64,000 nucleotides of DNA from JANNBN01 sp031430595 (GCA_031430595.1 JANPBU010000035.1:186001-250000); one strand, 5' to 3'; counted from the stretch's first letter, positions 41,964 through 52,031 are shown. The notes: generated by a model not told the origin, from the sequence alone. Numbers and translations are program-made.

Positions 41964-42849
41964 CTATTTCACCCCGACAGCTTGTAGTTCCTTGACGGCG
42001 ATATCGAGTTCGGTGACCTTATCGACCACAAAATCTTTTCTGACGCCTGGCACATTCGTCTCGATGAGTACCCGCCACTGCACTGTCAATGTCACGTGGG
42101 CCTCGCCGCTCTTCGGCACTGTGGAGATGGGCACGAAACAAGTGCTTGGTTTGCGACCAAACTTTGTATACGGGCTCGGCGGACTCTTGGCGCACGCAGC
42201 AGTCACGCCATCAACATCAATGGAAACTTTTCCGGGTGTCTCGACCCGCTTGCGCACCAGATCACGTTCTCAACATACGTGGCCGTCACAACCCGATACG
42301 TCTCATCTGTTATGTTCACATACAATCCGAGGCCGGTGATTGCGGCAACACCCTTACGGTGAACCGGCGGCGCAAAAAACCCCTCGGGTTCAGGGGCACT
42401 TTCCACTCTGCGCCAACCTTCGACATTTGCGCTCGAAACCCGCCAAATTCGATATCTGATTGCACCAACTTGTCGTCACTTGTATCGAGTGTCCCGAGCG
42501 TGTCGAACTGGGCCGCATTGTTCCGTCGGCAAAGAATTACTTCAGCCGTGTTCGAATCGGCCGAATAGTTTCCATTCGGAGCACCAATCGCTCGTCATCG
42601 GCAAGAAGCGTGGCTGCGTACAACGCCTCCAAATCATCAGGTGATGGTCGTCGGCGGAGGCACCGTCACGGGCAGGGTCGTCCCGACAGGCACAGTCGTA
42701 ACCAAGATGGACGTGTCAGATACCGTCACTTCGGGCACCGCAACCGTGGTTGCTTCCTGCTGAGCCACCGGAACCGCCGGATCAGACCGCGAACAGCCGG
42801 CCCCTACCATCCCCACAACAACGACCATCAGGAACGAGCGAAACCTCAT
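41964..42849 (-). pseudogene. lipoprotein gene broken by several frameshifts
   Basis: The gene begins at ATG 42849 with a lipoprotein signal (FLMVVVVGMVGAGCSRSD) and a Thr/Val/Pro-rich linker ending VPPPTTIT and a stop at 42637. One frame over it continues DDLEALYAATLLADDERLVL. It then moves to NYSADSNTAEVILCRRNN and SDIEFGGFRAQMSKVG, then VHRKGVAAITGLGLYVNITD and YRVVTATYVENVI. Last comes KRVETPGKVSIDVDGVTAAC through VRKDFVVDKVTELDIAVKEL to a stop at 41964. At least four frame changes are needed. The joined product of about 290 residues would be a surface lipoprotein of unknown function. Confidence 0.65.
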
Positions 42850-42881
42850 TCGCCCACCCTGACATACAACGAAATGATATG

Positions 42882-44168
42882 TCAATAGCTACGGGCTTGG
42901 GGCTCACCGAGCGGTATTCGTACGCTCCGAGAGGCACTGCTACTGCTGGTACGACCTTCAACCGGAAGTGTTGCGGCGGCACGAACCCACAGCACGGCGC
43001 ACCACACAAACACTGCACCAAGAACATGAACCTGTACCAACCGTGCCGGTACCTGTGTGAACCACTGCAAGTATCCGATCGACCCCTGGCCGACCAACAC
43101 CACCAGCAACAACTGGGTGCGGCGGCGTAGTTCGGTTGAGCCAACTGCGCTCGACCGGGAGGCCGCCCAGATCATGAGTAACGACGACGCAATCGTGACC
43201 CACGCAGCCAACGAATGAACCCGGGCCACGGCTTCCATCGACAGATTGAGACGTGCAGCAGCCTCGTCGCCCGCATGTGGACCAGAACCAGTCACGACTG
43301 CACCGAGCACCAGCGTCGCGATGGCCGAACCAGTCATAAGCCGACTTATCATCGCAACTCGGGGGATCGCTATCGGAAGGCGGTCTCGACCCAACAAGTC
43401 TCCTCCGAGTCCGGGTTCGCCCGACCGATGGAACAGCACGACTCCACCAGCCAACGCGACAATCGCCAACAAAAAATGCCCCATAACAAACCGGGGGTTG
43501 AGTTTCACGAGCACCGTCAGCCCACCCAGTACGGCATTACCAAGTATCGCCACAACCACAATTCCGCCGACTTTTACGAGGTCACGTCGATACGGAATTC
43601 GTACGAGCGAGGCGAGAACACCGAGCCCGGCCGCAAACACACACAGGCCGGTAACGATTCGATTTCCGAACTCGATCATGCCGCTGTAGTCGTTCACCGA
43701 AGGCACAATTTTTCCTTCGTTACAGGTGGGCCAGTCAACACACCCGAGCCCCGAGCCGCTGAGGCGAACAGCTGAACCGGTCAAAATAATGAACCCGAGA
43801 AGTGCAGCTGAAACCAACGCAATTCGCCGGAAGGTTGAAGCCGAAACGCGGACCCACCGACCAAGCACCAGCACCGCTAATGCCATGACGGCCAGGGTAT
43901 TGAACGTTGATGCCGTGTAGCGCACCGCTGAGTTTGTTGCGAAGCCTTTTTGCAAGGAAGCGGTTATCCCCACGATCACCAATGCCGCAAACGTTGCCCC
44001 GCGGAACTGACTCGTCGTCCAGCTGGCGATGGCACGAACCCTGCTTGCGACGACACCCGCAACATCACCGCCGCTAGCAAGGCCAGTATCCGCCACAATC
44101 GTTGGGGAGTCTTTCGACAAGGCTCGCAGCCGGCAACCCTCGAGGCGTGATCCAACCGACGACAGCAT
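42882..44168 (-). CDS. ctaA: heme A synthase (CtaA/COX15 family)
   Basis: 428 residues, about 100 longer than Bacillus CtaA because of an N-terminal extension of about 60 residues. The first external loop has GSAVRLSGSGLGCVDWPTCN with the CtaA Cys pair. Conserved His are in EFGNRIVTGL/GHFLLAIVAL and RVHSLAAWV/VQVHVLGAV regions, which bind heme. About eight membrane helices are visible. It converts heme O to heme A for cytochrome c oxidase. It follows the sulfite-oxidase-like gene by 3 bp. No ctaB is in the window. Confidence 0.85.
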   Translation of the reverse strand: MLSSVGSRLEGCRLRALSKDSPTIVADTGLASGGDVAGVVASRVRAIASWTTSQFRGATFAALVIVGITASLQKGFATNSAVRYTASTFNTLAVMALAVLVLGRWVRVSASTFRRIALVSAALLGFIILTGSAVRLSGSGLGCVDWPTCNEGKIVPSVNDYSGMIEFGNRIVTGLCVFAAGLGVLASLVRIPYRRDLVKVGGIVVVAILGNAVLGGLTVLVKLNPRFVMGHFLLAIVALAGGVVLFHRSGEPGLGGDLLGRDRLPIAIPRVAMISRLMTGSAIATLVLGAVVTGSGPHAGDEAAARLNLSMEAVARVHSLAAWVTIASSLLMIWAASRSSAVGSTELRRRTQLLLVVLVGQGSIGYLQWFTQVPARLVQVHVLGAVFVWCAVLWVRAAATLPVEGRTSSSSASRSVRIPLGEPQARSY

Positions 44169-44171
44169 GAC

Positions 44172-44795
44172 TCAGTCACCCCAGTGGCGTTGTTCAAGAA
44201 ACGGATCGCCATACATGTTGTATCCGTTACGTTCCCAAAAGCCGGCCTTATCGGCAGACATCAGTTCGATGCCACGTATCCACTTGGCGGACTTCCAAAG
44301 GTACAAATGCGGGACGAGGGTACGGAGGGGAAATCCGTGTTGGGCCTCGAGCGGTTCGCCACCAAACTCGTATGCGAGCAGTGCAACTCGGGGTTCGAGG
44401 AGATCGACAAGCGGAAGATTGGTGGTGTAGCCAAACTCGCAGTGAAACATCACGTGGGTTGCTTCAGCCTGAACCCCAGCTTCACGGATCAATTCAGCGA
44501 TCGAGCAGCCCCTCCAAAGGGTGTCAAATTTCGACCATTTCGTGACGCAATGAATATCGGTCGTGATCTCTACCGCCGACCGTTCAAGAATATCTGTCCA
44601 ACTCAAACTGAGCGGATGATCTACTAACCCGGTTACCGTCATTGACCAGCCGCTCAGATCGCCATAGTCGGGGATTTCACCAACGTGCAGAACAGGAAAG
44701 CGGTCGGTGAAATACTGACCCGGCGGAAGCCGACTCGGGTCGATACCTCGTTGGGCCAATGCTTTGCGGTTGGTGTCGAAAAAACCCACGTCCAT
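44172..44795 (-). CDS. sulfite-oxidase-family molybdopterin oxidoreductase
   Basis: 207 residues forming only the Moco-binding domain. GDLSGWSMTVTGLVDHPLSL opens the fold. ITTDIHCVTKWSKFDTLWRG contains the Cys that ligates molybdenum. ATHVMFHCEFGYTTNLPL and HGFPLRTLVPHLYLWKSAKW finish the family pattern. No Tat signal is present, unlike MsrP (YedY). Natural substrate unknown. It is probably co-transcribed with ctaA. Confidence 0.85.
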   Translation of the reverse strand: MDVGFFDTNRKALAQRGIDPSRLPPGQYFTDRFPVLHVGEIPDYGDLSGWSMTVTGLVDHPLSLSWTDILERSAVEITTDIHCVTKWSKFDTLWRGCSIAELIREAGVQAEATHVMFHCEFGYTTNLPLVDLLEPRVALLAYEFGGEPLEAQHGFPLRTLVPHLYLWKSAKWIRGIELMSADKAGFWERNGYNMYGDPFLEQRHWGD

Positions 44796-44879
44796 ATCTT
44801 CCCATGAACTTCAATGTTTGCGTCACCTCAACGATCGGTTTGCGGCATCCAAACCATCATGAAGATAAGCCGGGCGAAC

Positions 44880-44892
44880 TATCATCTCCCGC
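44880..44892 (+). promoter_or_regulatory. leaderless-type -10 element for IMPDH-like gene
   Basis: TATCAT (44880-44885) ends seven bases before the ATG at 44893, with no Shine-Dalgarno sequence between. Confidence 0.45.
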
Positions 44893-45942
44893 ATGAATCT
44901 CGACAACGTTCGCCTGGCTTTGACGTTCGACGATGTACTGATCGTTCCGGCTCGTTCAAACATTCGCAGCCGAGGCGACGTGTCACTTCGAACCTCGCTT
45001 TCTACGAACGTCGAAATCGATCTGCCGATCGTGGCCGCCAACATGGACACGGTATGTGAGTGGGAAATGGCGGTTGCACTTGGCAAGCTTGGCGGTATCG
45101 GAATGATCCACCGGTTCTTTACGATCGAGCAACAAGCAGCCCAAATCGCGAAAGTCAAAGGTGAAAGCGTACTTGTCGGGGCGGCCATTGGTACCGATCA
45201 CGACGCGATGGAACGCGCCGCTGCCAGCGTTGACGCCGGTGTCGATGTTCTCGTTCTCGATATTGCCCATGGTCATTCCGATCATGCCATCGATACCGTA
45301 CGTGCACTTAAGAAACAATTTCCAACCACCGACATCATTGCTGGCAACGTTGCGACACGACAAGGTGCTGAAGATCTGATTCGTGCCGGTGCCGATTCGA
45401 TCAAGGTTGGGGTGGGTCCCGGTGGCGTTTGCACCACGCGAATTGTTGCTGGTGTTGGGGTTCCACAACTCACCGCCATCAACGACTGCGCTGGGCTCGA
45501 TGTACCCGTGATTGGTGATGGTGGTATTCGTACTTCCGGGGACATTGCCAAGGCGTTGGCCGCCGGCGCAAACAGCGTGATGATCGGCTCGATGTTTGCC
45601 GGTACCAAAGAAAGCCCCGGCGAAATTGAACAATCTCCGCACGGTCTCGTCAAACGGGTTCGCGGCATGGCTAGCTTCGAGGCGTTGGAACGACGTGCGG
45701 CACGTCAAGGTACCGAACTTGACGAAGAGTACATGGAGCAACGAGCCGCTGAAGGCGTCGAAACTAACGTTCCGTACAAAGGAAGCGTTATACAGCTCAC
45801 ATACAAACTTATGGCTGGTGTTCGTAGCTCGATGAGTTATGTGAATGCCCGCACCATTGCTGAGTTTCAGCAGAACGCAGAGTTTGTTCGAATCACTAAC
45901 GCTGGCCTAACCGAAAGCCACCCTCACGCAACAAATCGTTAG
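44893..45942 (+). CDS. IMP dehydrogenase/GMP reductase family protein without CBS domains
   Basis: 349 residues. ALTFDDVLIVPARSNI opens the barrel and VAANMDTVCEWEMAVAL follows. The phosphate/catalytic loop is GVGPGGVCTTRIVAGVGVPQ, where GuaB has GSICTTR and GMP reductase has GSVCTTR. VIGDGGIRTSGDIAKALA and MIGSMFAGTKESPGE complete the core. A flap-like RGMASFEALERRAARQ follows. The CBS module of the window's other GuaB is absent. It could be GMP reductase or a second IMPDH; sequence alone does not settle it. Confidence 0.75.
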   Translation: MNLDNVRLALTFDDVLIVPARSNIRSRGDVSLRTSLSTNVEIDLPIVAANMDTVCEWEMAVALGKLGGIGMIHRFFTIEQQAAQIAKVKGESVLVGAAIGTDHDAMERAAASVDAGVDVLVLDIAHGHSDHAIDTVRALKKQFPTTDIIAGNVATRQGAEDLIRAGADSIKVGVGPGGVCTTRIVAGVGVPQLTAINDCAGLDVPVIGDGGIRTSGDIAKALAAGANSVMIGSMFAGTKESPGEIEQSPHGLVKRVRGMASFEALERRAARQGTELDEEYMEQRAAEGVETNVPYKGSVIQLTYKLMAGVRSSMSYVNARTIAEFQQNAEFVRITNAGLTESHPHATNR

Positions 45943-45982
45943 CGCAGCGGCATAACTTCAGATTGCACCGGGTTTACGCACC

Positions 45983-46825
45983 ATGACTACAGCCTTTGTT
46001 TTGTCGGGAGGAGGGAACCTTGGTTCCCTTCAAGCCGGAATGATTCGGGCACTGTTCCGTGGTGGCATCAGGCCCGATGTCATCGTTGGAACCTCGGTTG
46101 GTGCGATCAATGGCGCTTGGCTTGCATCGCACGGGCCTAACGCCGACATCGAAAAGCTCGTTGACATTTGGGTTCGTATGCGCCGAAACGATGTCTTCCC
46201 CACTGAGTTGGTCGGCGGGCTTCGAACCCTGCTCGGACGACGTGACTACCTCGTACCGTCTACCGGGCTTCGACGCCTATTGCAGCGCGAACTTAAGGTG
46301 TCATCTTTTGCCGAAATGAAGATCCCCCTTCATGTTGTCGCTACCGACATCTCGACTGGTCACGATGTGTTGTTGAGTGACGGCGATGTGATCGATTCGA
46401 TTTGTGCGAGCGCAGCGATCCCTGGGGTTTTTCCAATGGTCAAGATCGGCGGAAAGTCTCTTGTTGACGGTGGAGTTGTCAACAACTGCCCCGTGTCACA
46501 AGCACTTGCGCTCGGTGCGACCACGATTTATGTGCTTCCGTGCGGTTATGCCTGCTCGCTTTCGAAACCACCTGTAGGCACACTTGGCATTGCTTTACAA
46601 GCCGTAAGTCTACTTATTCAAAATCGTCTACTCGTTGACTTTGAGCGCTACTCCACCGTGACAGATCTTCGGATGGTCCCTACGTTGTGTCCGTTGAATA
46701 TCGCTCCAACTGATTTTTCGCAAGGCAGACGTCTCGTTGAAGAGTCCGATGCGCTCACCACCGCATGGCTAGGCGATCCGTCAGTTGGCCAGCGCCCAGG
46801 ATTGCACCATCACGACATGAGCTGA
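45983..46825 (+). CDS. patatin-like phospholipase
   Basis: 280 residues. The oxyanion loop is FVLSGGGNLGSLQAGMIRAL, the nucleophile is in VIVGTSVGAINGAWLA (GxSxG), and the Asp of the dyad is in SLVDGGVVNNCPV (DGG). Family members are serine lipid hydrolases. There is no signal peptide, so it is likely cytosolic or membrane-peripheral. It lies 40 bp after the IMPDH-like gene on the same strand. Confidence 0.88.
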   Translation: MTTAFVLSGGGNLGSLQAGMIRALFRGGIRPDVIVGTSVGAINGAWLASHGPNADIEKLVDIWVRMRRNDVFPTELVGGLRTLLGRRDYLVPSTGLRRLLQRELKVSSFAEMKIPLHVVATDISTGHDVLLSDGDVIDSICASAAIPGVFPMVKIGGKSLVDGGVVNNCPVSQALALGATTIYVLPCGYACSLSKPPVGTLGIALQAVSLLIQNRLLVDFERYSTVTDLRMVPTLCPLNIAPTDFSQGRRLVEESDALTTAWLGDPSVGQRPGLHHHDMS

Positions 46826-47040
46826 GCGGCCTAGCAGCAGGTTCGCAAACGCACGCCATGATGTGCGCCAAGACGGGCTTGGCATTGTGCGCATCGCCGC
46901 ATCGAACGTCGCGTTGTTGGGGCCATTTCAGAATCTTCTGTGCCGCTCATTTCCACTTGTTTGAACGAAATCAGTATTTATCCTCAAGAATAGTTCTGGA
47001 TCATTCGATATGAGTTGAGTCACCTCACCATTAAGGATCC
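46826..47040. other. intergenic region before surface protein gene
   Basis: No gene seen. AAGGA at 47033-47037 is the only ribosome-binding-like element near the following TTG codons. Confidence 0.35.
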
Positions 47041-50000
47041 TTGTTGGCAAGCCTCACCTTGTACCGCCGTTTTGCCCGTCGTCGCCTTTCAACAATCATC
47101 ACAGTGGCGGCCATCGCTGCAATTTTGGCCGGTGCTGTTGGCCCATCGGAAGCACACGAGGGATCCCACGCTGCCCCGGCTGACAGTTCCGTTGCTGATA
47201 CTACCCAGACTCAAACGATCGCAGTCTCCGCAGCCCCCGCTACGATCTCGAACGAAATCATAGGTACCTTTGCTATTCAAAACGAGGTCAAGGCGGCCTT
47301 AACTGCTCGTGGTGTTCCGATGATCATCGACGACCCCGTTGCCGATGTCAACACATTGGTCTTAAAGCAGTACTTCTCAAGTCACGGTTGGGTCACGTTC
47401 AAAGGTGAAGGCCTAGCCTTCGGGCGCCCGCCCGACGGAAATGCATTCGAATTAGGCAAACCGCAGGTGCTTTTGTACCGACCAATCGGGCAATACACCG
47501 ACGCTGAACTTTCGGATATGAAACCTGATGCCCCATACGAACTCGTTGGTGTTGCGTACTTTACGAACTACCTCGGTAGCGCAACCATGAACGAAACACC
47601 GACTGAAACACCACCTTCGTTGGTGCCGATTCCCGACGGGCTGCAACCATCGGGAGCATGGTTCCGCCACAGCGCCGGCTGCCATATGAACAGCGGTAAG
47701 TTCGTTGCGTTCATTGAAAATTTACCCGAAGGATCAAAGTCGGCGGTCGACCGTTTTGCTGGAGGAATGTTGATGTGCGCTGCAATCGGGCGCGAATCAA
47801 GCTGGATTCAGACGTCCCCTGGAGAAATTCGCCCCGGAGCTCGAGGACGATGCAATCTAAGCCGGGAAATGAGCCCGTCTTTTGGCGAGCTTCGACGGCC
47901 GATTGACGATGATGCAATTGTTCCAGACATCTCAGCACCACCCCATCCTCCGCGGCTTGTGTTGCGAACCGAACCGAACCGATACGCAGCACCCCGCAAA
48001 GCAGTTTTTGGCGACTCAATTTCGACATGGGTTCAGTATGGAATCGACCTAGCAAATTGGCTCGCCCGCGAAGTTGACTGGGGTTTTTGGAACATTGACA
48101 AAGGTCTAGATAACCTATGGCTTGCTTCGATGAAGCTCAGCGCAGACCTTCGTTGCGAAAATATCGGGACTGAACTCCTGCCCGGAAATGCGCTGACCTT
48201 TTGGCATGGAGCCGCATGGGATTCGCACCTCTTTTTTCGTAAAGACGGAACAACGACCACCGGTGTTGTCGATATGGAACTCTTCCCGACCGGCTACGTT
48301 GGCCCCGATATCGCCTTTCTCCCTTCCCCAGCAGGTATCGGAGGATTCAAAGTTCTTGACCTTGGTCCGGTACCGGCCCAACCAGGCTCGGTGGTAGTGA
48401 ATAGCTCTGATGGTGATTTCGTGGTCTCGTGGACTCCACCGATTGACCGATCGCTTGGCAACGGAACTGAGCTTTCTGTTACCGGGTACGAAATCAAGAA
48501 CACCTTGACAGGAAGCATCATACGCGTGCTTGCTAACCAGCGTTCAGTGTCAATTCCTGCCCCACCAGACACCGCCGTATTCTCGGTTGCCGCACTCAAC
48601 GCCAACGGTGTCGGTGCCGCCCGAACCGCAGCATCAGCAACTGTCGATAACCAAAAACCTCAGGTGTCGGCGATAGCCCTCACTGCCCCGAGCGCATACG
48701 GTTGGTACAAGGGCGGCGCAAGCTTCAGAGTTAGTGCCACCGATAACGCTGGTATTCAATCGATCACTTGGTGGAGTTCCACAAGTTCGACGCAGCAAGT
48801 CGTTAATGCTGCCACCGCCGATATCGGCGTCGGTGGATTTGGCTCACTGTCGGTGTCCTACTATGCAACTGATATCGGTGGAAATCAATCGTCGACACGA
48901 ACCATTTTTGTGAACTCCGACATGATGGCCCCGCTGATCACCTCAACGTTCCCGGGCGGCGGCCCGTTCGCAAGTGTTTGGTACAACCAAGACGTGCCGT
49001 TCAAATGGAACGTTGGCGAAAACTCGGGCCTCACCCCGGAAACTCAACCACCGGCAAACCCAACAATCAGCGGTGAAGGCACTGGATTGAGCGCTTCGTG
49101 GACGTTCACCGACTTGGCCGGAAACTCGACCACTGCCTCAGTCGGACCCGTCAAGATCGACCGCACACCACCTGTTGTTTCTACTGGTGGGGTTCCGGCC
49201 GGGTGGGTCAGAGAGGCCACCCTGTCATTCTCAGCAACTGATGCGCTTTCAGGGGTACGAGACACATATGCCCGAAAAGACGGTTCCACACTCGCTGAGC
49301 CAACCAACATATTTACTTCAACGGCAACCTTCAATACCGAAGATACGTTTGCCGTGACGTTGTTCGCAGTGGACAACGCAAACAATGTTTCTGATACGGA
49401 GACCACCTATGTGCGAATAGATAGAACTGCTCCTATCGTTACAGGTGAGATCGCTGATGGGGTCTCCGCAAATGCACAGGGTTGGATGAATCGACCGTTT
49501 GTGTACCTGTGGTCAGCAACCGATGCCCGGTCAGGTGTCAACCCCGAATCTGCGCCGGCTCCGTCACAGTTCGCTACTGAAGGAACCGGACTTGACGCTA
49601 CGGTCACGGTGACCGACCTCGCCGGGAACTCGGTCACTCTTTCGACACCGAAATTCAAACTCGACACAACCGACCCGGTTACCTCGACAGTCGGAACGGT
49701 TCCTTCTTCGAATGTCGGCACGTACACGTTGAAACTACAGGCGACCGATGGAGGGTCTGGCGTTGATGCGACCTACATCGCCGTCGATGGTGGGAACGCT
49801 GCGAAAGTATCGACTGTATCCATCTCATCGATAGGCTCACATACCATTGAGTATTGGAGTGTTGATGTCGCTGGAAACATCGAGGCCAAAAAGACCGCCA
49901 AATTCGCAATTACTTCAACGTCAACATCAAGCACGACAAGCACCACCCGCGCCACATCAACTGCATCGACCACGGCGACAAGCACTGCTGTCACAACAAG

Positions 50001-50499
50001 CACTGCTGTCACATCAAGCACCACTCCAGCGATTTCGGGCCAGACGACGACCTCAACAACAGTTGTGTCGGCAACACCAGCCGGTCAAGGAACCCAACCA
50101 ACGCAACTTTCCACTGCAGATCAGCAGCCCAGCACTCAAGCAAGCACCCAAACAACAACAACAACAACAACAACAACGATTGCGCCAAAATTAGGCGTAG
50201 CTACCAGTCAGACGCCGACTACAACCATGCCGCAAATACTGGAGTCAGGTTCTCAGCCGGTACTGATTGTCGGTTTCAATTCAAAGACAGGTGTCCTCAA
50301 ACTTTGGATTCGAGAAAATGGCGTCAACCGTGCGCTAGCAAGAGCCACGATCACAGTAAAAAGTGGAGCCCGAGTTCGTCGACTCAAAACTTCTACTAGG
50401 GGCGAAGTGCGGTTTGGAAAAACCAAAGGTACCCATACGATTACGGTAGCGTCACCATCGACATCAGCTGGCTTAACGATCACCTTCACTATTCGATGA
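47041..50499 (+). CDS. large secreted multidomain surface protein
   Basis: 1152 residues. A signal peptide, RRLSTIITVAAIAAILAGAV then GPSEA, covers about 1-38. Residues of about 60-430 form an unrecognised domain with Cys-rich patches (SAGCHMNSGKFVAFIENLP, GMLMCAAIG, RGRCNL). A fibronectin-III-like domain (FVVSWTPPIDRS, VTGYEIKN) sits at about 455-545. At least four Ig-like repeats follow, with ATDNAGIQSITWW, FTDLAGNSTTA, VDNANNVSDTETTYVRIDRT and TVTDLAGNSVTL. A Thr/Ser-rich linker of about 100 residues, including a poly-Thr run from (CAA)n, leads to a C-terminal beta domain ending TITFTIR. There is no LPXTG signal. Start is TTG 47041 or 47044. Confidence 0.8.
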   Translation: MLASLTLYRRFARRRLSTIITVAAIAAILAGAVGPSEAHEGSHAAPADSSVADTTQTQTIAVSAAPATISNEIIGTFAIQNEVKAALTARGVPMIIDDPVADVNTLVLKQYFSSHGWVTFKGEGLAFGRPPDGNAFELGKPQVLLYRPIGQYTDAELSDMKPDAPYELVGVAYFTNYLGSATMNETPTETPPSLVPIPDGLQPSGAWFRHSAGCHMNSGKFVAFIENLPEGSKSAVDRFAGGMLMCAAIGRESSWIQTSPGEIRPGARGRCNLSREMSPSFGELRRPIDDDAIVPDISAPPHPPRLVLRTEPNRYAAPRKAVFGDSISTWVQYGIDLANWLAREVDWGFWNIDKGLDNLWLASMKLSADLRCENIGTELLPGNALTFWHGAAWDSHLFFRKDGTTTTGVVDMELFPTGYVGPDIAFLPSPAGIGGFKVLDLGPVPAQPGSVVVNSSDGDFVVSWTPPIDRSLGNGTELSVTGYEIKNTLTGSIIRVLANQRSVSIPAPPDTAVFSVAALNANGVGAARTAASATVDNQKPQVSAIALTAPSAYGWYKGGASFRVSATDNAGIQSITWWSSTSSTQQVVNAATADIGVGGFGSLSVSYYATDIGGNQSSTRTIFVNSDMMAPLITSTFPGGGPFASVWYNQDVPFKWNVGENSGLTPETQPPANPTISGEGTGLSASWTFTDLAGNSTTASVGPVKIDRTPPVVSTGGVPAGWVREATLSFSATDALSGVRDTYARKDGSTLAEPTNIFTSTATFNTEDTFAVTLFAVDNANNVSDTETTYVRIDRTAPIVTGEIADGVSANAQGWMNRPFVYLWSATDARSGVNPESAPAPSQFATEGTGLDATVTVTDLAGNSVTLSTPKFKLDTTDPVTSTVGTVPSSNVGTYTLKLQATDGGSGVDATYIAVDGGNAAKVSTVSISSIGSHTIEYWSVDVAGNIEAKKTAKFAITSTSTSSTTSTTRATSTASTTATSTAVTTSTAVTSSTTPAISGQTTTSTTVVSATPAGQGTQPTQLSTADQQPSTQASTQTTTTTTTTTIAPKLGVATSQTPTTTMPQILESGSQPVLIVGFNSKTGVLKLWIRENGVNRALARATITVKSGARVRRLKTSTRGEVRFGKTKGTHTITVASPSTSAGLTITFTIR
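49961..50178. repeat. short repeats encoding Thr/Ser-rich linker
   Basis: An 18-bp unit, ACAAGCACTGCTGTCACA, is repeated nearly exactly at about 49979-50015. At 50152-50178 a (CAA)n microsatellite encodes consecutive Thr. Units are multiples of three, so slippage would change linker length without breaking the frame. Confidence 0.8.
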
Positions 50500-50864
50500 T
50501 CGACCGACTAACCTCATATTGTGGGTTCTCAATCGGCTGCTCCAAGATCGGCTCACGCCAAACTCGTGAACGCAACGACTGTCGCGATATGGCTCCCTTT
50601 CGCCGACGAAATCTAGAATTGATGGCGAAGTAACCCCGAAGTTGTCAAACACATCGGTAATCGAACGACGCCTCTCGCATCAACGGGACCTGCTCACCGA
50701 GGTGCGCAAACTTCAACCCTTAACAGCGACACGTTGGCTTTTCCTCTCTTCTGCACCTATGACGTGGCACCTCAACCAGATCGACAGGTCTCCACAACAA
50801 TTCTTCAAAATTCTTTCGATGAATCGTCCCTTCAGAATCACCTCCGAACAGCCGATACCCGGAT
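50500..50864. other. 365-bp intergenic region
   Basis: I see no gene or RNA here. CCTTCAGAATC occurs twice (about 50829 and 50867), the second copy inside the start of the PhoX-like gene. Confidence 0.4.
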
Positions 50865-52031
50865 GTGCCTTCAGAATCTGAGCTCAGCCGTCGGAGCTTC
50901 CTCCGTTCGACGGCCCTACTCGGAGCAAGTTTTGCTACAGCGCGAGGTATCGGGAGCGTCTGGGCTGCACCTCTCAATGGGTTGAAGAAAAACGGACCGT
51001 ACGGACCCCTACTTCCACCTGACCGCCATGGCATTCAACTGCCGTTGGGCTTCAGAAGTCGAGTAGTCGCCATCTCTGGAATAGTTGTTGCCGATTCTCA
51101 GTACCAATGGCATCTCGCCCCAGACGGCGGGCACTCGTTCACCGCACCAAAGGGCGGATGGGTATATGTGTCGAACTCAGAAGTAGCCGAAGGTCAAGGT
51201 GGCGTCGGGGCGTTACGATTTGATCGCACTGGAAACTTGATCGACGGGTACCCGATTCTCAGCGGCACGAATCGGAATTGTGCAGGTGGGCCAACCCCTT
51301 GGAACACTTGGCTTTCGTGCGAGGAAATTGAACTCGGGCATGTTTGGGAATGTCAGCCGCTGAAACCAGGGCAAGGGATTGAACGTCCCGCCCTTGGATC
51401 GTTTCGACACGAGGCAGCAGCTATTGATCGCCAAACCGGTTTTGTTTACCTCACCGAAGATGACCCAAGGGGTCGCCTTTACCAATTTCGACCATCACGG
51501 AAAGGCAACTTGAAAACTGGCAGCCTGTTCGCTGCGGCCGTAGTCGACGGAGGACTTTCGTGGTTGCCAGCTAGCACTACCGAACCCGATCGACAACCAC
51601 AAACAGCGTCGTTCAATGGCGGTGAGGGCATTTGGGTTGAAGACACCTCGATGTTTTTTACCTCGAAAGGCGATAAGAGCGTTTGGAAAGTATTACTACG
51701 TGAACAGACAATCACCAGAATTTATTCTGGGGACGACACACCGAATGCAGCACTAAACGCTGTTGACAACATCACTGTGCACAAACCAACTGGACATCTC
51801 TTTGTTGCCGAGGATGGTGGCAACATGGAACTTTGCTTAGTGAGAGAACGTACCAATAAGAAGGCGGTCGAGGTGTCAGCGTTTTTGCGGTTCACCGGCC
51901 AAGATGGTTCCGAAGTCACTGGGCCGGCATTCTCGCCCGATCACTCGCGCTTGTACCTCAACTCGCAGCGCGGCTTCGATGGAAAAACCGGTATCACTTA
52001 CGAAATCAGGGGTCCGTTCCACCGTCGCTGA
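50865..52031 (+). CDS. Tat-exported PhoX/DUF839 family protein
   Basis: 388 residues. The twin-arginine signal SRRSFLRSTALLGASFATA ends near AAPLNG at about residue 35. LPLGFRSRVVAISG, HLAPDGGHSFTAPKGGWVYV then SNSE, PTPWNTWLSCEE and the later FNGGEGIWVEDTSMFFTSKG match the PhoX/DUF839 propeller. Members are periplasmic alkaline phosphatases or unknown secreted enzymes, shorter here than PhoX of about 600-700. The Tat route suggests a folded metal cofactor. The start is GTG at 50865, inferred from the signal peptide. Confidence 0.75.
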   Translation: MPSESELSRRSFLRSTALLGASFATARGIGSVWAAPLNGLKKNGPYGPLLPPDRHGIQLPLGFRSRVVAISGIVVADSQYQWHLAPDGGHSFTAPKGGWVYVSNSEVAEGQGGVGALRFDRTGNLIDGYPILSGTNRNCAGGPTPWNTWLSCEEIELGHVWECQPLKPGQGIERPALGSFRHEAAAIDRQTGFVYLTEDDPRGRLYQFRPSRKGNLKTGSLFAAAVVDGGLSWLPASTTEPDRQPQTASFNGGEGIWVEDTSMFFTSKGDKSVWKVLLREQTITRIYSGDDTPNAALNAVDNITVHKPTGHLFVAEDGGNMELCLVRERTNKKAVEVSAFLRFTGQDGSEVTGPAFSPDHSRLYLNSQRGFDGKTGITYEIRGPFHRR

